Shown in pieces: positions 8,346 through 17,981 of a DNA stretch of 64,000 bases (within the stretch, counting starts at the first letter, position 1; every line of letters starts with the position of its first letter). The stretch covers positions 124,001-188,000 of the forward strand of contig CAVXEW010000006.1 of NCBI GenBank assembly GCA_963760965.1, written 5' to 3'. The translations under genes and the position numbers were made by a program. The notes beneath the pieces were generated by a model that had not been told where the DNA came from, did no database searches, and saw only the letters and a program-made list of their open reading frames with translations. This DNA comes from Pararhizobium_B sp963760965. GTDB lineage: Bacteria; Pseudomonadota; Alphaproteobacteria; Rhizobiales; Rhizobiaceae.

Positions 8346-9608
8346 ATGTCGCCTGACGCCGGGGACCTGCTGGTCTGGCTGGTCTCGGCACTTGCGGTAG
8401 CGGGCGTCATCCTGCGCCCGTTCGCCCTCGGAGAATGGATCTTCGCCGTCGCCGGAGCGGCAGTGCTGGCACTGGCCGGGCTCGTTCCTCCGGCCGCCGC
8501 CGCGCGCGCCGTCGCAGCCGGCCTCGACGTCTACCTTTTCCTCGGCGGCATGATGCTGCTGGCCGAAGCGGCGCGGCGGGAAGGGCTCTTCGGATACCTG
8601 GCGGCCAGGTCCGCGCGTGCCGCCCGCGGCTCGCCGCGGCGGCTCTTCTTCCTCGTCTACATGGTAGGCACGGTCGTCACCGTCTTCCTGTCCAACGACG
8701 CCACGGCCGTTGTGCTGACGCCGGCGGTGGCCGCCGTGGCGCAGGCGGCCGAGGCGCCGTCGCCGTTGCCCTACCTCCTGGTCTGCGCCTTCGTCGCCAA
8801 TGCAGCCTCCTTCGTCCTTCCGATCTCGAACCCCGCCAACCTCGTCGTCTTCGGGCAGGCCATGCCGCCGCTGGCGGAATGGCTGGCGCGCCTTGCGCCC
8901 ACCGCGCTCGTTTCGATCGTCGCGACCCTCGTCCTGCTCTACATGACGCAGAAGAACGCGCTCGGCGACGCCGTCCGGAGCGACGTGGACATCCCCCGGC
9001 TCGGTCTCGGCGGACGCATCGCGGCGATCGGGCTCTCCCTCGCGGGCGTCGCGCTGGTCCTGGCTTCCGCAGCGGGATCCGCGCTCGGCTGGCCCACCGC
9101 CACGGCGGGCGCGCTGACGGTCGTTGCCGTGCTGATCGCCGAAAGGCGCAGCCCCTGGCCCCTCCTGCGCGGCATCTCGTGGCACACCCTGGCGCTCGTC
9201 GCCGGCCTGTTCGTGATCGTGCGGGCGCTGGAGACCACCGGGCTCCGGGCGTTCCTGGCAAACGAACTCGAAGCGGCCAACGCAGCGGCGTCGGGCGCCA
9301 CGGCGCTGGTCCTCGGGCTCGTCACCGCCTTCGGCACGAACCTCACCAACAACCTGCCGCTCGGCCTGATCGGAGGCAGCGTGGTGTCGGGCGCGCATGT
9401 GCCTCCGCAGACGGTCGACACCTTTCTCATCGGCATCGACATTGGCCCGAACCTGTCGGTGACCGGCTCGCTGGCGACCATCCTCTGGCTGGTTGCGCTG
9501 CGCCGCGAGAAGCTGGATTTCGGCGCGCTCGGCTTCCTGAGGCTCGGCATCGTCGTGATGACTCCTGCGCTTCTTCTTTCTCTCGCGACGAGAATCCTGC
9601 TGTTCTGA
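8346..9608 (+). CDS. ArsB/NhaD-superfamily permease
   Basis: A 420-residue integral membrane protein with roughly 11-12 hydrophobic segments. The paired signatures VVTVFLSNDATAVVLTP (first half) and GTNLTNNLP (second half), plus ISNPANLVV, belong to the ion-transporter superfamily that contains ArsB (arsenite) and NhaD (sodium/proton). No arsR, arsC or arsA is nearby, so an arsenite role is not supported by context; anion or Na+/H+ transport is equally possible. It follows the esterase gene by 24 bp and precedes parC by 78 bp. Fully sized and intact. Confidence 0.85.
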   Translation: MSPDAGDLLVWLVSALAVAGVILRPFALGEWIFAVAGAAVLALAGLVPPAAAARAVAAGLDVYLFLGGMMLLAEAARREGLFGYLAARSARAARGSPRRLFFLVYMVGTVVTVFLSNDATAVVLTPAVAAVAQAAEAPSPLPYLLVCAFVANAASFVLPISNPANLVVFGQAMPPLAEWLARLAPTALVSIVATLVLLYMTQKNALGDAVRSDVDIPRLGLGGRIAAIGLSLAGVALVLASAAGSALGWPTATAGALTVVAVLIAERRSPWPLLRGISWHTLALVAGLFVIVRALETTGLRAFLANELEAANAAASGATALVLGLVTAFGTNLTNNLPLGLIGGSVVSGAHVPPQTVDTFLIGIDIGPNLSVTGSLATILWLVALRREKLDFGALGFLRLGIVVMTPALLLSLATRILLF

Positions 9609-9686
9609 GCCCCCTGCTGGGGACATCGCCGGTATGGCGGTCCTCCGAGCCTTGTTAAGAATCGCCTGGCGCGCTAAGCCCCTGCC

Positions 9687-11939
9687 ATGGGAAAAAGTCT
9701 AGTTCCGCCCGGCGACGGCGGAGGCTCGTCCGAGCCGATCGACCTGAGAACCGCGCTCGAGGAGCGCTATCTCGCCTACGCGCTGTCGACGATCATGCAC
9801 CGGGCGCTTCCGGACGTGCGCGACGGCCTGAAGCCGGTCCACCGCCGGATCGTCTATGCCATGCGCGAGATGGGCCTTCGCTCGAACGGCTCGTTCCGCA
9901 AGTGCGCCAAGATCGTCGGCGAGGTGATGGGCAATTTCCACCCGCATGGCGACCAGGCGATCTACGACGCGCTCGTGCGCCTCGCCCAGGACTTCGCGGT
10001 GCGCTACCCGCTCGTCAACGGCCAGGGCAATTTCGGCAACATCGACGGCGACAACGCCGCGGCGATGCGCTACACGGAATCGAAGATGACGCCGGTCGCC
10101 GAGCTGCTGCTCGAGGGCATCGACCAGGACGCCGTCGACTTCCGTTCGACCTACGACGAGGAGGGCCGGGAGCCGGTCGTCGTTCCGGGCGCCTTCCCGA
10201 ACCTCCTGGCGAACGGCGCCTCCGGCATCGCCGTCGGCATGGCGACCTCGATCCCGCCGCACAACGCCGCCGAGCTCTGCGACGCGGCGCTGCATCTCAT
10301 CGAACATCCGAATGCGACGATCGAGAAGCTGGTCGAGTTCATTCCGGGTCCTGACCTGCCGACCGGCGGCATCATCATCGATAGCCGGGCTTCCATCGTG
10401 GAGTCCTACCAGACCGGCCGCGGCGGCTTCCGTGTGCGCGCGCGCTGGCAGACCGAGGACACCGGCCGCGGCGGCTACCAGATCATCGTCACCGAGATTC
10501 CCTACCAGGTCCAGAAGTCCCGGCTGATCGAGAAGATCGCCGAGCTCCTGATCGCCCGCAAACTGCCGCTTCTCGACGACGTGCGTGACGAATCGGCCGA
10601 GGACATCCGCCTCGTCCTCGTTCCGAAGAGCCGTTCCGTCGATCCGGCGCTGCTGATGGAGTCGCTGTTCAAGCTGACCGAACTGGAGAGCCGCGTCTCG
10701 CTGAACATGAACGTGCTCAGCCACGGCCGCGTGCCGAAGGTCATGTCGCTGCCGGAGGTGCTGCTCGAATGGCTCGGGCACCGCAAGGAAGTGCTGCAGC
10801 GCCGTTCGCGCCACCGGCTTGCCGCCATCGAGCGCCGCCTGGAGATCCTCGGCGGCTATCTCGTCGCCTATCTGAACATCGACGAGGTGATCCGCATCAT
10901 CCGCGAGGAGGACGAGCCGAAGCAGGTGATGATGGAGCGGTTCAGCCTGACCGACCTCCAGGCCGAGTCGATCCTCAACATGCGGTTGCGGTCCCTGCGA
11001 AAGCTCGAGGAATTCGAGATCCGCACGGAGTTCGACGGCCTGACGAGCGAGAAGGCGGAGATCGAGGCCCTGCTCGCATCGGACGAGAAGCAGTGGCAGA
11101 CCGTCGCCTGGGAGATCGGCGAGGTCAGGAAAGCCTTCGGCAAGGACACCGATCTCGGCCGCCGCCGGACGGACTTCGCGGAGGCGCCGGACCACGATCT
11201 CGAATCGATCCACCAGGCAATGATCGAGAAGGAGCCGATTACCGTCGTCGTTTCGCAGAAAGGCTGGATACGGGCGCTGAAGGGGCACCTCTCGGACTAT
11301 TCCGGCCTGGCCTTCAAGGAGGGGGATGCGCTCGGCGTCGCCTTCCCGGCCCAGACGACAGACAGGATCCTGCTGGTCTCGACCGGCGGCAGGGTCTACA
11401 CGCTCGGCGCCGACAGGCTGCCGGGCGGACGCGGCAACGGCGAGCCGCTGCGCCTCATGGTCGACATGGACAACGACCAGGACGTGCTGACGGCCTTCGT
11501 CCACGACCCGGAGCGCAAGCTGCTCTTCGCCTCGACGGCGGGAAACGGCTTCGTCGTCGCCGAGAAGGACATCGTCGCGAACACGCGCAAGGGAAAGCAG
11601 GTGATGAACGTCACCCTGCCGGTCGAGACGAAGCTTTGCGTGCCTGTCGCCGGCGATACGGTCGCCGTCGTCGGCGAGAACCGCAAGATGCTGGTCTTCC
11701 CGCTGGTGCAGGTGCCGGAAATGACGCGCGGCAAGGGCGTGCGCCTGCAGCGCTACAAGGACGGCGGCATTTCCGACCTGCGCTGCTTCGTCATGGAAGA
11801 GGGACTGACATGGGAAGACAGCGCCGGCCGCGTCCATACGCGCCGGCGCGAGGAGCTTATCGAATGGCTGGGCGATCGCGCCCAGGCCGGCCGGCTGGTG
11901 CCCAAGGGCTTCCCGCGCTCCGGCAGGTTCACGGGCTGA
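9687..11939 (+). CDS. parC: DNA topoisomerase IV subunit A
   Basis: ParC forms the breakage-reunion subunit of topoisomerase IV, which decatenates daughter chromosomes. The 750-residue length and the C-terminal beta-propeller repeats (for example LLVSTGGRVYTL and LLFASTAGNGFVV) fit ParC rather than GyrA. The catalytic tyrosine is Y129 in AAMRYTESKM, next to R128. The quinolone-determining segment reads HPHGDQAIYDALVR: Q90 and D94 sit where E. coli ParC has S80 and E84. The ATG at 9687 follows a 78-bp spacer after the permease gene. The convergent EamA gene ends 12 bp beyond the stop. Confidence 0.97.
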   Translation: MGKSLVPPGDGGGSSEPIDLRTALEERYLAYALSTIMHRALPDVRDGLKPVHRRIVYAMREMGLRSNGSFRKCAKIVGEVMGNFHPHGDQAIYDALVRLAQDFAVRYPLVNGQGNFGNIDGDNAAAMRYTESKMTPVAELLLEGIDQDAVDFRSTYDEEGREPVVVPGAFPNLLANGASGIAVGMATSIPPHNAAELCDAALHLIEHPNATIEKLVEFIPGPDLPTGGIIIDSRASIVESYQTGRGGFRVRARWQTEDTGRGGYQIIVTEIPYQVQKSRLIEKIAELLIARKLPLLDDVRDESAEDIRLVLVPKSRSVDPALLMESLFKLTELESRVSLNMNVLSHGRVPKVMSLPEVLLEWLGHRKEVLQRRSRHRLAAIERRLEILGGYLVAYLNIDEVIRIIREEDEPKQVMMERFSLTDLQAESILNMRLRSLRKLEEFEIRTEFDGLTSEKAEIEALLASDEKQWQTVAWEIGEVRKAFGKDTDLGRRRTDFAEAPDHDLESIHQAMIEKEPITVVVSQKGWIRALKGHLSDYSGLAFKEGDALGVAFPAQTTDRILLVSTGGRVYTLGADRLPGGRGNGEPLRLMVDMDNDQDVLTAFVHDPERKLLFASTAGNGFVVAEKDIVANTRKGKQVMNVTLPVETKLCVPVAGDTVAVVGENRKMLVFPLVQVPEMTRGKGVRLQRYKDGGISDLRCFVMEEGLTWEDSAGRVHTRRREELIEWLGDRAQAGRLVPKGFPRSGRFTG

Positions 11940-11951
11940 CGCCGGTCCCTG

Positions 11952-12866
11952 TCAGACCGGACGGCCCGCCATGCGGGCGAGGGCGGTGCGACGGGAGTTC
12001 GATATCTGCCAGAGCGAATGGGCGACGAGCGCCACGATCATGATCGCGCCGCCGATCATGCTGGCCGTCGAGGGGACCTCGCCGAAGATCAGCCAGACCC
12101 AGACAGGTGCGAGGATCGTCTCGAGCAGGTAGAACATCGCCACTTCCGGTGCGCTCAGGTATCTTGGCCCCGTCGCGAGGCACCAGAACGATAGCGGGAT
12201 GACCAGCAGCCCGTTGAGAAGGATCCAGACCGGTGCCTGGATCTCCAGCCCGCCCGTCCTCGACACCATGAACATCGCTATGACTGCCGGTACGGCATTC
12301 GCCACGAGAGGCGTGAAGCCGAGATCGCAGCGCAGAGAGCGGTTGGTCGTTATGGCTGCGGCCATCAGCAGGGCCGATGCCAGGGCCATCGCGTCGCCGA
12401 GCATGTGGCCGGCCGAGATGCCGTCGTTGACGATGATCGCCACGCCGACGAGCATCGCGGCCATGGCGGCGAGCGTCGGCGGCAACGGTCGTTCCTTCAG
12501 GAAGATCCAGGACAAAAGCGCCGAGAACACGGTGTTGAAGGCCAGGATGAACACGAGATTCGCGGTCGTCGTGTTGAACACGGCCGTGATGAAGGTGAGG
12601 GCGGACAGGCTGTAGAGGCCCGCCACCGCCAGCCCGCCCCGGCCGGGGACCAGCGTCAGGCGCCGGCCGGCGACGACGCGGTAGGCCAGCCAGATGACGA
12701 TCGCGACAAGGAACGTGCCGCCGCTCCTGACCGCCAGGACCGACCATACGTCGCCGTGGGCGAGGCGGATGAGCGGCACGTCGACCGTCAGCGCCATGCC
12801 GCCGAGCGACGCGATGATCAGCCCCTTGCGCGCCTCGTCCTGTGGCGTCGAAGCGATGTGGGTCAA
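11952..12866 (-). CDS. DMT-superfamily (EamA) transporter
   Basis: A 304-residue protein with about ten hydrophobic helices arranged as two EamA repeats, the hallmark of drug/metabolite exporters of the DMT superfamily. Conserved features include the short first repeat (IASLGGMALTVDVPLIRLA) and the glycine/alanine-rich second repeat ending near SLWQISNSRR. The apparent start is TTG at 12866; no better-placed ATG exists before the first helix. It is 22 bp downstream of bpt on the same strand. Substrate unknown. Confidence 0.85.
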   Translation of the reverse strand: MTHIASTPQDEARKGLIIASLGGMALTVDVPLIRLAHGDVWSVLAVRSGGTFLVAIVIWLAYRVVAGRRLTLVPGRGGLAVAGLYSLSALTFITAVFNTTTANLVFILAFNTVFSALLSWIFLKERPLPPTLAAMAAMLVGVAIIVNDGISAGHMLGDAMALASALLMAAAITTNRSLRCDLGFTPLVANAVPAVIAMFMVSRTGGLEIQAPVWILLNGLLVIPLSFWCLATGPRYLSAPEVAMFYLLETILAPVWVWLIFGEVPSTASMIGGAIMIVALVAHSLWQISNSRRTALARMAGRPV

Positions 12867-12888
12867 GTCGGAAGTCCGTTTTGCAAGC

Positions 12889-13635
12889 CTACACCTGGCG
12901 TTCCCAGCCGCGGGCCAGCAGGTGTTCCTGGGGCTTGAAGCGGGTCTTGTATTCCATCTTGCGCGAGCCGTGCACCCAATATCCGAGATAGACGTGCTGG
13001 AGGCCGCGCTGCCGCGTCCGGCGGATGTGGTCCAGGATCATGTAGGTGCCGAGCGACCGGTCTTCGAGATCCGGATCGAAGAAGGAATAGACCATCGACA
13101 TGCCGTCGGCCATCACATCGCTGAGCGCGGTGGCGACGAGGGGACCGTCCGACTTTCCGGTGACGGCCGAATCCGCCGTCTTGACCCTGTATTCGATGAC
13201 CCGGGTGTCGACATGCGTGTCCTCGACCATCATCGCGTAGTCGAGCACGGTCATGTCGGACATGCCGCCGCGGTGATGGCGGGCGTCGAGATAGTGACGG
13301 AACAGGGAGTACTGTTCGCTGGACGGCTCGGCCGGATACTCGCTGGAGATAAGGTCGCGATTCCGCCGCATGATTCGCTTCATCGATTTCGTCGGTTCGA
13401 ATTCGTTGGCGAGGATGCGCACCGACACGCAGGCACGGCACGATTCGCAGGCCGGCCTGTAGGCTATGTTCTGCGAACGGCGGAACCCGCCCTGGGTCAG
13501 CAGGTCGTTGAGTTCGCTGGCCTTGTCGCCGACGAGGTGGGTGAAGACCTTCCGCTCCAGTTCTCCTTCCAGGTACGGACAGGGCGACGGGGCGGTGAGG
13601 AAGAACTGCGGGGATTGGGTCGGCTGGTTGGTCAT
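12889..13635 (-). CDS. bpt: Aspartate/glutamate leucyltransferase (N-degron transferase)
   Basis: Bpt attaches leucine from leucyl-tRNA to proteins with N-terminal Asp or Glu, marking them for ClpS/ClpAP degradation; databases often label it arginyltransferase. The 248-residue protein has the ATE-type N-terminal cysteine cluster YRPACESCRACVSVR and the C-terminal GNAT-like region with YLGYWVHGSRKMEYK. The ATG at 13635 is a normal start. It lies between the SLC13 permease gene and the EamA gene on the same strand, spaced 27 and 22 bp, so all three may be co-transcribed without a functional link being evident. Confidence 0.93.
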   Translation of the reverse strand: MTNQPTQSPQFFLTAPSPCPYLEGELERKVFTHLVGDKASELNDLLTQGGFRRSQNIAYRPACESCRACVSVRILANEFEPTKSMKRIMRRNRDLISSEYPAEPSSEQYSLFRHYLDARHHRGGMSDMTVLDYAMMVEDTHVDTRVIEYRVKTADSAVTGKSDGPLVATALSDVMADGMSMVYSFFDPDLEDRSLGTYMILDHIRRTRQRGLQHVYLGYWVHGSRKMEYKTRFKPQEHLLARGWERQV

Positions 13636-13662
13636 TTCCGGCTCGGGGCACGGGTCCTTTCG

Positions 13663-15504
13663 TCACAATTGATAATACCATGGCGCAAGCAGCGAAAACG
13701 TCAACCAGATGATGAGCACGAGTGGTGTTCCCGCTCTCGCGAAATCTGAGAAGCGGTAATGTCCCGGCCCCATCACGAGCAGGTTCGTCTGGTAGCCGAT
13801 GGGCGTGGCGAAGGAACAGTTGGCAGCGAAGATCACTGCCGCGGCAAAGGCTTGCGGCGAGGTGCCGAGCCTCTGCGCCACGCCGATTGCGATCGGCATG
13901 AAGAGGACCGCGGTGGCGTTGTTCGACAGGATGTTGGAGATGAAAGCCATTACGAGGAAGAGGACGGAAAGGACGACTGCCGGCGAGTTGCCCTCCATGG
14001 CGCGAACGGTTCCTTCCGCGACGAGCGTCGCGCCGCCCGTAGCCTGAAGCGCCGTGGCGAGCGCAACGGAAGATCCGATCAGCAGGAATATCTGCCGGTC
14101 GAAGGCGCGGGCCGCCTGGTGGATCGTCAGGCAGCGGCTCGCCACCATAAGGACGGCCCCGACGATCGCCGCGACGACGATCGGCACGATGTCGAGCGCC
14201 GACAGGAGCACGATGGCGATGAAGATCGCCACCGCGATCGTCGCCTTGCGCGTCTGCGGAACGGCCTCCATCGAATGTTCCAGGAGAAGAAGATCGTGGT
14301 TGCCGCGCATCAGCTCGATCTGCGGCATCATCCCCCCGATGAGCAGCGTGTCGCCCGGTTCCAGCCGGATCTCGGAAAGCGCCCGGCGCGCCATGCGGCT
14401 CTTGCGCTGGACGCCGAGGATGGAGACGCCGAACTGGGCCCGGATCCCGGACAGCTGGATGGTGCGGCCCGCGAAGCGGGAGGCGGGAGAGATCACGGCC
14501 TCGACGAGGTGATAGTCCGGGCCGGGCGGCGGGGTCGTCGTCTCGGAGGTCTCCGCGGCGGCCGCGTCGCCGTTGGCGTCCTCGCTGTCGACCCCGGCCT
14601 TGCCGCGGGCGAGGGCACGCATGAAGGCCCGTCTCGTTCCGGTGACGACCAGCGTGTCGCCCGGTTCGAGGGTGATGTTCTCGAAAGGCGGGAGTATCGG
14701 CACGTCGCGGCGCTGCAGGAGGCGCGGCGTCAGTTCGCCGAGGCCGGGAAAGAGGCCCGACTGCGAGGTGATGCCGATGAAAGGGTGCCCCCGGGCCAGC
14801 GTGATCTCGCCGATGAACTGCGCGCCGCCGACGCGACCCTCGCGCCGGACCAGCGACTCGCGCTCCTTCATCAGCCGCGGCATGAGGAATATGACGTAGA
14901 TCGAGCCGACCACCGCGAGCACGAGGCCCATCCTGGTGATGTCGAAGAAGCCGATGTCGAGGCCGAAGCCCCGGGCGACCCCGGCGGCGATGAGGTTCGT
15001 GGAAGAACCGATGAGGGTCGTCATTCCGCCGAGGATGCAGATGAAGGAAAGCGGCATGAAGATGCGATAGGCCGGATATCCGCGCTGGGCGCCGACGACG
15101 GCGAGGATCGGGATGAAGATCACGACGACGGGCGTGTTGTTCAGGAAAGCGCTGACGAGTCCGGAGACGGCCAGCACGAGAAGCGTCGCCTGGCGGCCGG
15201 TGACACGCCCGAGATGGGCGACCGAGCGCGCCGGCGCGTCCATGGCGTCCGTGGCGAAAAGCGCCTGCCCGACGACGAGCAGGGAGATCACGGTGGCCAG
15301 CGCGGGGTCTGCGAAGCCGGCAAGGAGCTGGTCGACGGTGAGAGCCGACCCGTCCGCGGCCTGGTAGGGAAAGACGCCGAACAGCACGAGGAGGGCGGCG
15401 AGGCTGCCGAGCGACACGCCTTCCATCGGCAGCCGCTCGGTCGCATAGGCGACGACCGTCAGCGCGATGATGACGAAGGTGGCGATCAGGTGAAAGTCAT
15501 GCAT
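13663..15504 (-). CDS. SLC13-family permease with two TrkA-C domains
   Basis: A 613-residue membrane protein: an N-terminal transmembrane half (residues 1 to about 200), two tandem TrkA-C (RCK-C) domains at roughly 210-295 and 330-395 (marked by ITLEPGDTLVVTG and IRLEPGDTLLIGG), then a second membrane half. The permease signatures FLNNTPVVVIFIP and ILSNNATAVLFMPIA are those of the divalent anion/Na+ symporter superfamily. In related bacterial proteins this layout is linked to sulfate or other anion uptake, but the substrate is not decidable here. The gene is followed at 27 bp by bpt. Confidence 0.88.
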   Translation of the reverse strand: MHDFHLIATFVIIALTVVAYATERLPMEGVSLGSLAALLVLFGVFPYQAADGSALTVDQLLAGFADPALATVISLLVVGQALFATDAMDAPARSVAHLGRVTGRQATLLVLAVSGLVSAFLNNTPVVVIFIPILAVVGAQRGYPAYRIFMPLSFICILGGMTTLIGSSTNLIAAGVARGFGLDIGFFDITRMGLVLAVVGSIYVIFLMPRLMKERESLVRREGRVGGAQFIGEITLARGHPFIGITSQSGLFPGLGELTPRLLQRRDVPILPPFENITLEPGDTLVVTGTRRAFMRALARGKAGVDSEDANGDAAAAETSETTTPPPGPDYHLVEAVISPASRFAGRTIQLSGIRAQFGVSILGVQRKSRMARRALSEIRLEPGDTLLIGGMMPQIELMRGNHDLLLLEHSMEAVPQTRKATIAVAIFIAIVLLSALDIVPIVVAAIVGAVLMVASRCLTIHQAARAFDRQIFLLIGSSVALATALQATGGATLVAEGTVRAMEGNSPAVVLSVLFLVMAFISNILSNNATAVLFMPIAIGVAQRLGTSPQAFAAAVIFAANCSFATPIGYQTNLLVMGPGHYRFSDFARAGTPLVLIIWLTFSLLAPWYYQL

Positions 15505-15649
15505 CGTTCGGCGTGTCCCCCGTCAGAACGGTGGGACTTTACCGGTCGACCGGACGCACGCAAAGGAGATCATCGTGCGCCGGTACCCTCCTGCGGGGAA
15601 CGGGATTCCACAGCGCCGCGTTCCCGGGGCAATGCCCGCCTCCCGACGC

Positions 15650-16111
15650 TCAGGGGTCCGAGCGGACGACGACGGTGCCCAGCAGGAAATCCTGCAGCAG
15701 GCGCTTGCGGGCGGAAAACAGGCTGACCAGCAGGACCAGCGGCGAAAGGATCACGTTGCCGGCCCAGAACAGCACCGCATGCACCATCGCGAGCATGCCG
15801 TCGACCGGCCTGCCGTCCAGCCGGGCGATCCGGATGTTCATCATGCGCATGCCCGGCGTCGCCTGCGAGGGACCGCCCATCGTCAGCGCTACGTAAGGCA
15901 GGGCCACGATCGCGAAAAGCACCGAATAGAGCACGAAGCCGAGGCCGAGCGTGAAGACGCCGAGGAAGAAGATCAGGATCGAAACCGGCACGCAAAGCAG
16001 GATGACCAGGGCGTAGTCTACCAGAAACGCGAAAATCCGGCGCGTCCGCACGCCGCGGTAGGCGCGCCAGTCGTCGATTTCGGTGGATGCATAGGTCGCG
16101 TCGACGGCCAT
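15650..16111 (-). CDS. RDD-family membrane protein
   Basis: A 153-residue protein with the RDD-domain features: an arginine-rich start to the first helix (RRIFAFLVDYALV), a second hydrophobic hairpin (LPYVALTMGGPSQATPGMRMM) and a C-terminal charged end near KRLLQDFLLGTVVV. RDD proteins are small inner-membrane proteins of mostly unknown role, some proposed to be Na+/H+ antiporters. The ATG at 16111 (MAVDATYAS) is preferred over an upstream start. It lies 85 bp downstream of hemB on the same strand, a neighbour pair commonly kept in rhizobial genomes. Confidence 0.85.
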   Translation of the reverse strand: MAVDATYASTEIDDWRAYRGVRTRRIFAFLVDYALVILLCVPVSILIFFLGVFTLGLGFVLYSVLFAIVALPYVALTMGGPSQATPGMRMMNIRIARLDGRPVDGMLAMVHAVLFWAGNVILSPLVLLVSLFSARKRLLQDFLLGTVVVRSDP

Positions 16112-16196
16112 CTTCCTGTTCTCCGCGCAAACGAGGTCCGATTGATGTAGGAACGATCGCACGGGATGCAAGCGATGCCCCTCCGGGCGTCCGCCT

Positions 16197-17234
16197 TCAC
16201 TGCCGTGCGCGGAGGATTTCTGCGACCTTCGGTGCGAAATAGGTGAGGATGCCGTCGCAGCCGGCACGCTTGAAGGCCAGCAGGCTCTCCATCATCACCT
16301 TGTCGCCGTCGATCCATCCATTGGCCGCCGCGGCCTTGATCATGGCGTACTCGCCGGACACCTGGTAGGCGAAGGTCGGGAGGCCGAAAGCCTCCTTCAG
16401 GCGCCAGCAGACGTCGAGATAGGGCAGGCCGGGCTTGACCATCAGCATGTCGGCACCTTCCTCGATGTCGAGCGCAGCCTCGCGCAGGCATTCCTCGGTA
16501 TTGGCCGGGTCGACGTAATAGGTGCGCTTGTCGCCCTTGAGCAGGCCGCCCGTGCCGATCGCCTCGCGATAGGGCCCGTAATAGGCGGAGGCGAATTTCG
16601 CCGTGTAGGACATGATGCCGACCTCGGCGTGCCCGGCGGCGTCGAGAGCTTCGCGGATCGCGCCGATGCGCCCGTCCATCATGTCCGAGGGGGCGACGAT
16701 GTCGGCTCCCGCCTCGGCCTGGAGGACCGCCGCCGCGGTGACCTGGGCCACGGTCTCGTCGTTGAGTATCTTTCCGTCGCGCAGTATCCCGTCATGGCCG
16801 TGGCTGGTGAACGGATCGAGCGCCGCATCCGTGATGATGCCGATTTCCGGCACCGCGCTCTTGATGGCACGCGTGGCGGCGTTGATCAGGTTGTCGGGAT
16901 CGAGGATGTGCGATCCGGTCTCGTCGCGCCGCGCCATCTCGATCTTCGGAAAGGTGGCGATTGCCGGGATGCCGAGATCGGCGGCGCGCCGGGCCTCCGC
17001 CACCGCGCGGTCGACGCTCAGCCGGAACACGTCCGGCATGGCCTCGATCGTCTCGACGCGATCCTCGCCGTCGACCAGGAAGATCGGCCAGATCAGGTCG
17101 TCGACCGTCAGCCGGTTCTCCTGCACGAGCCGGCGTGTCCAGTCGGCCTTCCGGTTGCGGCGCAGCCGCCGGTGGCCGGTGATCCTGTCCACCTCGGGGA
17201 TTTCGGGCGAGAGCGGCTTGGTCGGTCTGTTCAT
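16197..17234 (-). CDS. hemB: Delta-aminolevulinic acid dehydratase (porphobilinogen synthase)
   Basis: HemB condenses two 5-aminolevulinate molecules into porphobilinogen for heme and other tetrapyrroles. The protein is 345 residues from the ATG at 17234. The two active-site lysines are K213 (SYTAKFAS) and K267 (MVKPGLPY). The metal region reads DAALDPFTSHGHDG, Asp-rich rather than Cys-rich, so this is the Mg-dependent, not zinc-dependent, form, as usual in alphaproteobacteria. An upstream in-frame extension rich in Pro/Ala is not protein-like. Divergent from the DUF6163 gene, with the RDD gene downstream. Confidence 0.96.
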   Translation of the reverse strand: MNRPTKPLSPEIPEVDRITGHRRLRRNRKADWTRRLVQENRLTVDDLIWPIFLVDGEDRVETIEAMPDVFRLSVDRAVAEARRAADLGIPAIATFPKIEMARRDETGSHILDPDNLINAATRAIKSAVPEIGIITDAALDPFTSHGHDGILRDGKILNDETVAQVTAAAVLQAEAGADIVAPSDMMDGRIGAIREALDAAGHAEVGIMSYTAKFASAYYGPYREAIGTGGLLKGDKRTYYVDPANTEECLREAALDIEEGADMLMVKPGLPYLDVCWRLKEAFGLPTFAYQVSGEYAMIKAAAANGWIDGDKVMMESLLAFKRAGCDGILTYFAPKVAEILRARQ

Positions 17235-17401
17235 GGCTGTCTCCGTGGCTGGCTCTTTGAACTCCGCCACGGCCGTCCGGTCAAGCCGGCACCGGGAAAT
17301 CGTCCCCGGGGCGGCCGGGGCAACTTGTCCTTGACCTTCCGCCGAAGCCTTCATAGTCACGGAAGGCAAGGCGTCTCGTCCCGGGACGGCGGGAGCAATT
17401 G

Positions 17402-17851
17402 ATGGCCGGCCTACCTGAAATCGAAGGGCCCACGACGGCGCCGCACACGACGACCGAGACGGCATTCACCGTCTTTCTCAGGGCCGTCGCCATCTTCAGC
17501 CTGGTCGCCGGCCTGAAGTACTGGATCGCGCTCATCGGATTCTTCGACTATCCGCCCTGGCGCTTCGACCTGATGCCGGTCCATTGGAAACTCGCCGCGA
17601 CGAGCCTGGCCGTGCTCTTCCCAGTCGCCGCGACCGGGCTCTGGCTGCCGGTTTCCTGGGGGCCGGTGATGTGGGTCGCCGCGGCCGGAATCGAGGCCAC
17701 GATGTACGGCGCGTTTCCGCTTGTCTTCGGCCGCCAGCCCGTGGTCCTGTACCTGCACGGGACAGTGGCCATCGTCTACGTGGCCTTCCGCATCGCCCTG
17801 CACGTCCAGCGGAAGCGCCGGAATGAGACAGTAAGCGTTGATTCACCCTGA
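17402..17851 (+). CDS. DUF6163-type small membrane protein
   Basis: A 149-residue protein with about four hydrophobic helices (at roughly 22-48, 60-80, 85-105 and 115-133) and a basic tail (HVQRKRRNE). It matches what is annotated as DUF6163 in rhizobia, where it sits between hemB and the ldtR/ldt pair just as here. Function is unknown; linkage to the cell-wall pair suggests an envelope role, which is inference. The ATG at 17402 is chosen; an overlapping in-frame TTG lies one codon earlier. Confidence 0.75.
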   Translation: MAGLPEIEGPTTAPHTTTETAFTVFLRAVAIFSLVAGLKYWIALIGFFDYPPWRFDLMPVHWKLAATSLAVLFPVAATGLWLPVSWGPVMWVAAAGIEATMYGAFPLVFGRQPVVLYLHGTVAIVYVAFRIALHVQRKRRNETVSVDSP

Positions 17852-17981
17852 TTGTGCGCTCTGGGCAAGTAAGGTGCTGTTAAGGCTGCGTTTTAAGTAG
17901 AATTTTAGATGCATTCGATAGTGTCTGTCACAAGGCGGGAAACAAAACGAGCCGCCGCAACGACAACAGTGAGGCAGACCA

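Noticed and set aside
6759..9626. A 955-codon minus-strand open frame
   Set aside because: Arg/Gly/Asp-rich, without any domain, and opposite to a signal-bearing esterase gene and a permease gene.
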